A stretch of 19,916 nucleotides of DNA, from contig JAPLUA010000043.1 in the NCBI GenBank assembly GCA_026397855.1, positions 1 through 19,916 of the forward strand. The letters run 5' to 3'. Position 1 is the stretch's first letter, and the number at the start of each line of letters is the position of its first letter. The position numbers and the translations under genes were made by a program. This document shows, in pieces, positions 15,357 to 19,916 of the stretch. The DNA comes from Verrucomicrobiota bacterium. GTDB taxonomy: Bacteria > Verrucomicrobiota > Verrucomicrobiia > Limisphaerales > UBA8199. The notes beneath the pieces were generated by a model that did no database searches, was not told the DNA's origin, and saw only the letters and a list, made by a program, of their open reading frames with translations.

Positions 15357-18300
15357 ATGAAACAGAACTTGTACCTTGGCAGAAACAGATACTGCGCGGC
15401 CCCTGAGGGCGTTCAGGGAGATCAGGTCATGATTGAAGGCGAAGCCTTCTACCGGATCGCTAACTACGACCGGATGCGGCCCTTCTTCATGACACTGGTC
15501 AGCGATGCCGACCACTGGCTTTTCATTTCCAGCACCGGGGCACTGACGGCAGGCCGGGGCAATGCCGACATGGCGCTGTTTCCCTACGCCACCGATGATA
15601 AGATCCATGACTCGGCGGAGATCACCGGCAGCAAGACCGTGCTCCGGGTCCGGCGACAGGGCCAGGACTATCTCTGGGAGCCGTTCTCAGCTCGTTACCA
15701 GGGCATTTACCGCCGGCAGCGCAACCTCTACAAGAATTTCCTCGGCAATAAGCTGCTCTTCGAGGAGCACAACGCCGATTTGGGTCTGACCTTCCGCTAC
15801 GGGTGGTTCAACAGCGACCGGTTCGGCTTCGTGCGACACGCGTGGCTGTGCAATTCCGGTTCGGCCCACCTGCGGATCACGCTGCTGGATGGCATTCAAA
15901 ACCTCATGCCCTGCGGGGTCGGCAGCCGGTTCCAGCTCGAATACAGCACACTGCTCGACGCCTACAAGAGAAACGAACTGGTCCCGGAAACCGGGCTGGG
16001 ATTGTACACACTCAGCTCCGTGCCCATTGATCGTCCGGAGCCCGCCGAGGCGCTGCGGGCAACTACGGTATGGTCGTGCGGCCTGAAACGTGGCGCGGTG
16101 CTGCTTTCCTCCGTTCAGCTCGACCGCTTCCGCACCGGCCTGCCGCTGCTCCAGAAAACCGAGGAACGCGCCGAGCGAGGGGCCTATCTTATCGGCTCGG
16201 AACTCACCCTGAAACCCGGACAGGTTGCCGATTGGCTGATTGTCGCCGACGTCAACCGCAGCCCATCGGACGTTGTCGAGCTCAACCAACTCCTTCGCGC
16301 TCCGGCACAGTTGCGGCGGCTGGTGGAGGCGGACATTGCGCGCGGCACCCGCGAGCTCCAGCGCGTGGTGGGAGCGGCGGACGGCCTCCAGCGCACCGCC
16401 GAACCCCTGGGCGATGCCCGCCATTTTGCCAACGTGCTCTTTAACGAGATGCGCGGCGGCATTTTCACCGACGGCTACGCCCTGGACGCGAAGGATCTCC
16501 GGGCCTTCGTGGCGCAGGCCAACCGCGAGGTCGCGGCGCGGCACGAGGCGTTCTTTCGCCGCCTGAAGCCGGGGACAACCTGCTCGCAAATGGTCTCCCT
16601 GGCCGCGGCTGCCGACGACCCGCAGCTCGAACGCATTTGCCGGGAATACCTGCCGCTCACTTTCAGTCGACGCCACGGCGATCCGAGCCGGCCCTGGAAC
16701 CGCTTTTCCATCGCCACCCGGGACGCGCAGGGAAAACGCATCCTGAATTACGAGGGCAACTGGCGCGACATCTTCCAGAACTGGGAGGCACTGGCCATCT
16801 CGTTCCCGGGCTTTGCCGCCGCCATGGTCTGCAAATTCGTCAACGCCTCGACCGCCGACGGCTACAACCCCTACCGCATCACGCGCGACGGCGTGGACTG
16901 GGAAGTGGTGGACCCGCACGACCCCTGGTCTTTCATCGGCTACTGGGGCGATCACCAGGTCATCTATCTCCTGAAGTTGCTCGAGATACTGCGGCACCAT
17001 GAGCCCGAGACCCTGCGGGCTTTCCTCACCCGCGACCTCTTTTCCTACGCCAACGTCCCCTACCGGATCAAGCCTTACGAGAAGCTGCTGCACGACCCCA
17101 AGGATACGGTGGCTTTCGACCGGCAGACGGAAGACCTCGTGCAACATCGCGTCAAGGCGGCAGGCTCGGACGGCAAGCTGGTGTGGGACAAGCACGGCCA
17201 GGCGCGCCTCGTCAACCTGGCGGAGAAACTCCTGGTCCCCCTGCTCGCCAAGCTGTCGAACTTCATCCCGGGGGCCGGCATCTGGCTCAACACGCAAAGG
17301 CCGGAATGGAACGACGCCAACAACGCCCTCGTGGGCAACGGCGTCTCCATGGTAACCCTCTATTACCTCCGCCGACACCTGACCTTTCTCCTGGAACTCT
17401 TCCAGCCCTTGGCCGATGGGGAAACCCCGGTATCGGAGGAGGTGGCCCGCCTGCTTTCCGCCGTCCATGCCGTGCTCCGGAAGCATAAGCCCCTGCTGCA
17501 AGGCAAGATCACCGATGCCGGGCGCAAGCTCGTGCTGGACGAATTGGGCCGCGCAGGAAGCGCCTACCGGGCGCGAATCTACCAGCACGGGTTTTCCGGC
17601 CGGAAGGACCAGGTTCGCGTGAACACGTTGCGGGGCTTCCTGAGCCAGGCCCGGGAGTGGGTGGATCACACCATCGGCGCCAACCGGCGAAGCGATGGAT
17701 TGTATGATGCCTACAACCTGGTTCGCCTCGATTCACCCTCTGGCATCCCGATTCGCCAGCTCTACCCGATGCTGGAAGGCCAGGCCGCCGTGCTCAGCGC
17801 CGGATTGCTCACGCCGGAACAGTCCCTGGAGCTGCTCCAGGCGCTGCGCGCCAGCGCCCTCTTTCGCCCGGACCAACACAGCTACGTGCTCTATCCGAAC
17901 CGGCAGTTGCCCCGGTTCCTGGACAAGAACAATCTCCCAGCCCGGGCGCTCGCCAAATCGGCACTGCTCAAGAAGCTGGTCGCCGATGGAAACCGCTTGC
18001 TCGTCGAGCGCGACATCAAGGGCGGCCTGCATTTTAACGGCATGATTCGCAATGCCGGCGATCTCCGCCAAAGGCTCGAACAATTGGCGTCGGCGGGCTA
18101 TGCGTCCCTGGTGCGGCGGGATACGGCCCTGGTCCTGGAGATGTTCGAAACCCTCTTTGATCACCAATCCTTCACCGGCCGATCCGGAACCTTCTTCGGC
18201 TACGAGGGGCTCGGCTCGATCTACTGGCACATGGTCTCGAAACTTCTGCTGGCCGCGCAAGAAACCTTCTTCCGTGCCGCCGATGAGGCCGCTTCCCCGG

Positions 18301-18821
18301 CGACGCTCCGCCAATTGGCCGCCTGCTACTACGATATCCGCGCAGGGATCGGGGACGCCAAGACGCCGGAGGTTTACGGCGCCTTCCCGATGGATCCCTA
18401 CTCGCACACCCCCGCTCACACCGGCGCCCGCCAACCCGGCCTGACCGGGCAGGTGAAGGAAGATGTCCTCTGCCGCTGGGGCGAACTGGGGGTATTCGTC
18501 CGATCCGGCCAGGTCTGCTTCCGGCCGCTGCTGCTGCGCCGGAAAGAGTTTCTCTCATCCCCGGCTGACTTCACTTACGAGGACGTGTCCGGACAGCGGC
18601 AGCGGCTCCGGCTCAAGAGCGGCTCGTTCGCGTTCACCTACTGCCAGGTTCCCGTCATCTACCAGCTTGCCCAGCAGAACTCGCTCGCCATCTGGTTCGC
18701 CGATGGCACTCGGCGAGAGGGGGGCACGCTGGGCCTTGACGCCAAGGCCAGCCGGCTCATCTTCGATCGCACAGGCCAGGTCACCCGCATCATCGTCAGC
18801 CTCACCCCCGAGAACCTGTGA
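15357..18821 (+). CDS. Large cytoplasmic putative (alpha/alpha)6 carbohydrate enzyme, possibly GH94-like
   Basis: The start at ATG 15357 has a weak AGG seven bases upstream. An in-frame ATG at 15321 would add 12 residues encoded partly by the heptad array. The 1,154-residue protein has no signal peptide or membrane helix, so it should act in the cytoplasm on imported sugar. The first 270 residues look like a beta-sandwich. From about 400 onward, repeated helix pairs with aromatic-acidic segments (GNWRDIFQNWEAL, GYWGDHQVIYLL) suggest an (alpha/alpha)6 barrel. The motif RPEWNDANNALVGNG (E650, D653) recalls the DWND catalytic motif of GH94 phosphorylases, with Asp changed to Glu at the first position. 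A conserved-looking C-terminal block reads PYSHTPAHTGARQPGLTG, followed by QVKEDVLCRWGELG. I do not recognise a characterised family; phosphorylase, hydrolase and neither are all possible. Confidence 0.9.
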   Translation: MKQNLYLGRNRYCAAPEGVQGDQVMIEGEAFYRIANYDRMRPFFMTLVSDADHWLFISSTGALTAGRGNADMALFPYATDDKIHDSAEITGSKTVLRVRRQGQDYLWEPFSARYQGIYRRQRNLYKNFLGNKLLFEEHNADLGLTFRYGWFNSDRFGFVRHAWLCNSGSAHLRITLLDGIQNLMPCGVGSRFQLEYSTLLDAYKRNELVPETGLGLYTLSSVPIDRPEPAEALRATTVWSCGLKRGAVLLSSVQLDRFRTGLPLLQKTEERAERGAYLIGSELTLKPGQVADWLIVADVNRSPSDVVELNQLLRAPAQLRRLVEADIARGTRELQRVVGAADGLQRTAEPLGDARHFANVLFNEMRGGIFTDGYALDAKDLRAFVAQANREVAARHEAFFRRLKPGTTCSQMVSLAAAADDPQLERICREYLPLTFSRRHGDPSRPWNRFSIATRDAQGKRILNYEGNWRDIFQNWEALAISFPGFAAAMVCKFVNASTADGYNPYRITRDGVDWEVVDPHDPWSFIGYWGDHQVIYLLKLLEILRHHEPETLRAFLTRDLFSYANVPYRIKPYEKLLHDPKDTVAFDRQTEDLVQHRVKAAGSDGKLVWDKHGQARLVNLAEKLLVPLLAKLSNFIPGAGIWLNTQRPEWNDANNALVGNGVSMVTLYYLRRHLTFLLELFQPLADGETPVSEEVARLLSAVHAVLRKHKPLLQGKITDAGRKLVLDELGRAGSAYRARIYQHGFSGRKDQVRVNTLRGFLSQAREWVDHTIGANRRSDGLYDAYNLVRLDSPSGIPIRQLYPMLEGQAAVLSAGLLTPEQSLELLQALRASALFRPDQHSYVLYPNRQLPRFLDKNNLPARALAKSALLKKLVADGNRLLVERDIKGGLHFNGMIRNAGDLRQRLEQLASAGYASLVRRDTALVLEMFETLFDHQSFTGRSGTFFGYEGLGSIYWHMVSKLLLAAQETFFRAADEAASPATLRQLAACYYDIRAGIGDAKTPEVYGAFPMDPYSHTPAHTGARQPGLTGQVKEDVLCRWGELGVFVRSGQVCFRPLLLRRKEFLSSPADFTYEDVSGQRQRLRLKSGSFAFTYCQVPVIYQLAQQNSLAIWFADGTRREGGTLGLDAKASRLIFDRTGQVTRIIVSLTPENL

Positions 18822-19755
18822 CCGACCTCTTCAGCAACGCCGTCACTCCGGAGCCGACTGCATCGGAAACCCAGCACCTTTTCGTGGACGAAGCGGGCAC
18901 ACCCACACTCTTCCACGAGAGCGGCAAACCGATCGCCGACACCTACGGCTGCTCCCGCTTCTTCATCCTCGGCAAACTGGAAGTGGAGGACCCGCCGGCC
19001 CTGGCTGCGGCACTCACGGAACTCCGGCAGAAGATGCTGGCCGATCCCCTCTTCGCCGGGACAGAATCATTCAAGCCGGAGCGAAAGAAGACCGCCCTCG
19101 CCTTCCACGCCAAGGACGACCTGCCCGAAGTCCGCTTCCGCGTTTTCGACCTGCTTCGCGGCTTCGCCAGCCAGTTGCGCTTTTACGCGGTCGTCCACGA
19201 CAAGCTCACACTCACCCAAATCGAAACCGCCAGGCGAGCAGAGGAACCCGGCTACCGCTTCAACGAGAACTCGATCTATGATTCCCTCATGCGTGAGATG
19301 TTCGGCAAGGTCCACCGCCTGGCCGACCGCTACGAAGTCACCGTCGCCCGCCGCGGCAACAGCACCCGTAACGAAGCTATGAGAACAGCTCTCGTCCGCG
19401 CGGAGGAGGATTTCGAGCGCAAGTTCGGCTTCCGCCGCAGCCGCCCCGACGCGTGGAAAATCACCGTCTTGATATCCAAAGAGCAGCCATGCCTTCAGGC
19501 TGTGGATTACTTCCTCTGGGCTCTGCAGCGGTTTTACGAGGTGAAGTGGGATGCCAAGACCAAGCAAAAGTCCCTGGATCCAACCTCCGCTTGGTCATCC
19601 ACGAGGATCGGTTCCTCAAGGCCATGTGGCCGCAGGTGGGAGAGGTCCACGACCTCCATTTCGGCCCTGCGCACGGCACCTTTTTCACCACGCGTGAGGC
19701 TTTGCTACTGGAGAATCGCTTCCCTCCGCCGGAGCAGAAAAAGAAAAAGCTGTGA
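18818..19755 (+). pseudogene. DUF3800 protein gene, frameshifted near its 3' end
   Basis: The start is a GTG that overlaps the upstream stop codon by four bases (GTGA), so translation is probably coupled. The first 250 residues match the DUF3800 pattern: an N-terminal acidic LFVDEAGTP strand, a central helical region, and QAVDYFLWALQRFYE with the second conserved Asp. These proteins have an RNase H-like fold with presumed nuclease-type acidic residues; their function is mostly unknown. After KTKQKS (about 19570) the frame turns into Ser/Arg-rich sequence that runs on to 19912. The frame one base back instead continues with LRLVIHEDRFLKAMWPQVG, HDLHFGPAHGTFF and a stop at 19755, which looks like the true C-terminus. 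A single-base loss at about 19565-19585 explains this. It is either a mutation or a sequencing error; both acidic motifs lie upstream of it. Confidence 0.8.
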
Positions 19756-19822
19756 GTATAGGAGCCCCGAAGGCTCTCACGGCACGAGGCCGAGTTTTGC
19801 TCACAGCTATACCTTGTATAGC
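19748..19822 (+). terminator. Nested hairpins at the end of the operon
   Basis: A perfect 9-bp inverted repeat (agctgtgag 19748-19756 and ctcacagct 19800-19808) overlaps the restored stop codon of the DUF3800 gene. It encloses a second hairpin (gagcc 19762-19766 with ggctc 19772-19776). A further stem, gctata/tatagc (19806-19811 with 19817-19822), overlaps the right arm, so the two structures would compete. Its place after the last gene supports a transcription end, although no U-tract follows. Confidence 0.45.
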
Positions 19823-19916
19823 GCCTCTTCTGCCAACTGTAAACCCCAATTTCCACTTCTTTTCACCCCCTCCCGGTGCCTTCCTGGGCCCCCGTGGAGG
19901 TGCTCACTCTAAAGCA

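Noticed and set aside
15687..17669. A 660-codon minus-strand open frame inside the large enzyme gene
   Set aside because: It lies antisense to a longer coherent protein and its translation resembles no family.
19562..19574. Programmed -1 ribosomal frameshift in the DUF3800 gene
   Set aside because: The in-frame codons AAG CAA AAG do not form a slippery heptamer that keeps pairing after a -1 shift, so an indel or sequencing error is more likely.

Overview
The window (about 19.9 kb, GC-rich) looks like the chromosome of a Verrucomicrobiota bacterium, probably close to the Pedosphaera/Limisphaerales group. This rests on the pseudopilin with a GFTLIELLVVIAIIAILAAL N-terminus and a C-terminal H-X9-DG motif, on a sensor-type extracytoplasmic domain of the kind fused to histidine kinases in that phylum, and on several intergenic repeat families. 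The taxonomy is an inference; no rRNA or tRNA gene is present.

Left part (1-5662): a minus-strand exported VIT/von Willebrand factor A protein, then about 900 bases without a credible gene that hold two strong inverted-repeat elements and one extra repeat copy. A plus-strand pair follows: an exported discoidin-like (F5/8 type C) protein and a multi-pass membrane protein of the Agl23/TIGR03663 glycosyltransferase-like family.

Middle (5663-10886): a short convergent gap carries another inverted repeat. Next, on the minus strand, are a membrane-anchored sensor-like protein that lacks a kinase module, and a two-gene unit made of a secreted Ig-domain protein followed by a pseudopilin. A 690-base divergent region separates these from the right-hand operon. 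It carries a plausible promoter for each direction, and a perfect 14-bp palindrome overlaps the -10 of the rightward one.

Right part (10887-19755): a tightly packed plus-strand operon that reads as a carbohydrate-utilisation unit. It has an MFS sugar porter, an exported GH2/clan-A-type TIM-barrel protein with both catalytic glutamates, a second transporter of the GPH (MFS_2) family, and a cytoplasmic protein of about 1,150 residues with features of (alpha/alpha)6 carbohydrate enzymes, including an EWND motif. The last gene encodes a DUF3800 protein. It overlaps the preceding stop by four bases and appears to be frameshifted near its 3' end. The proposed logic is extracytoplasmic cleavage or trimming, uptake by two transporter types, and cytoplasmic breakdown by the large protein.

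The most interesting items are the large uncharacterised enzyme-like protein in this operon, heptanucleotide arrays (TGATGCG) that supply the stop codons of both transporter genes and run into the next genes, the palindromic island at 2789-2905, the operator-like palindrome at 10747-10760, and the broken DUF3800 gene.
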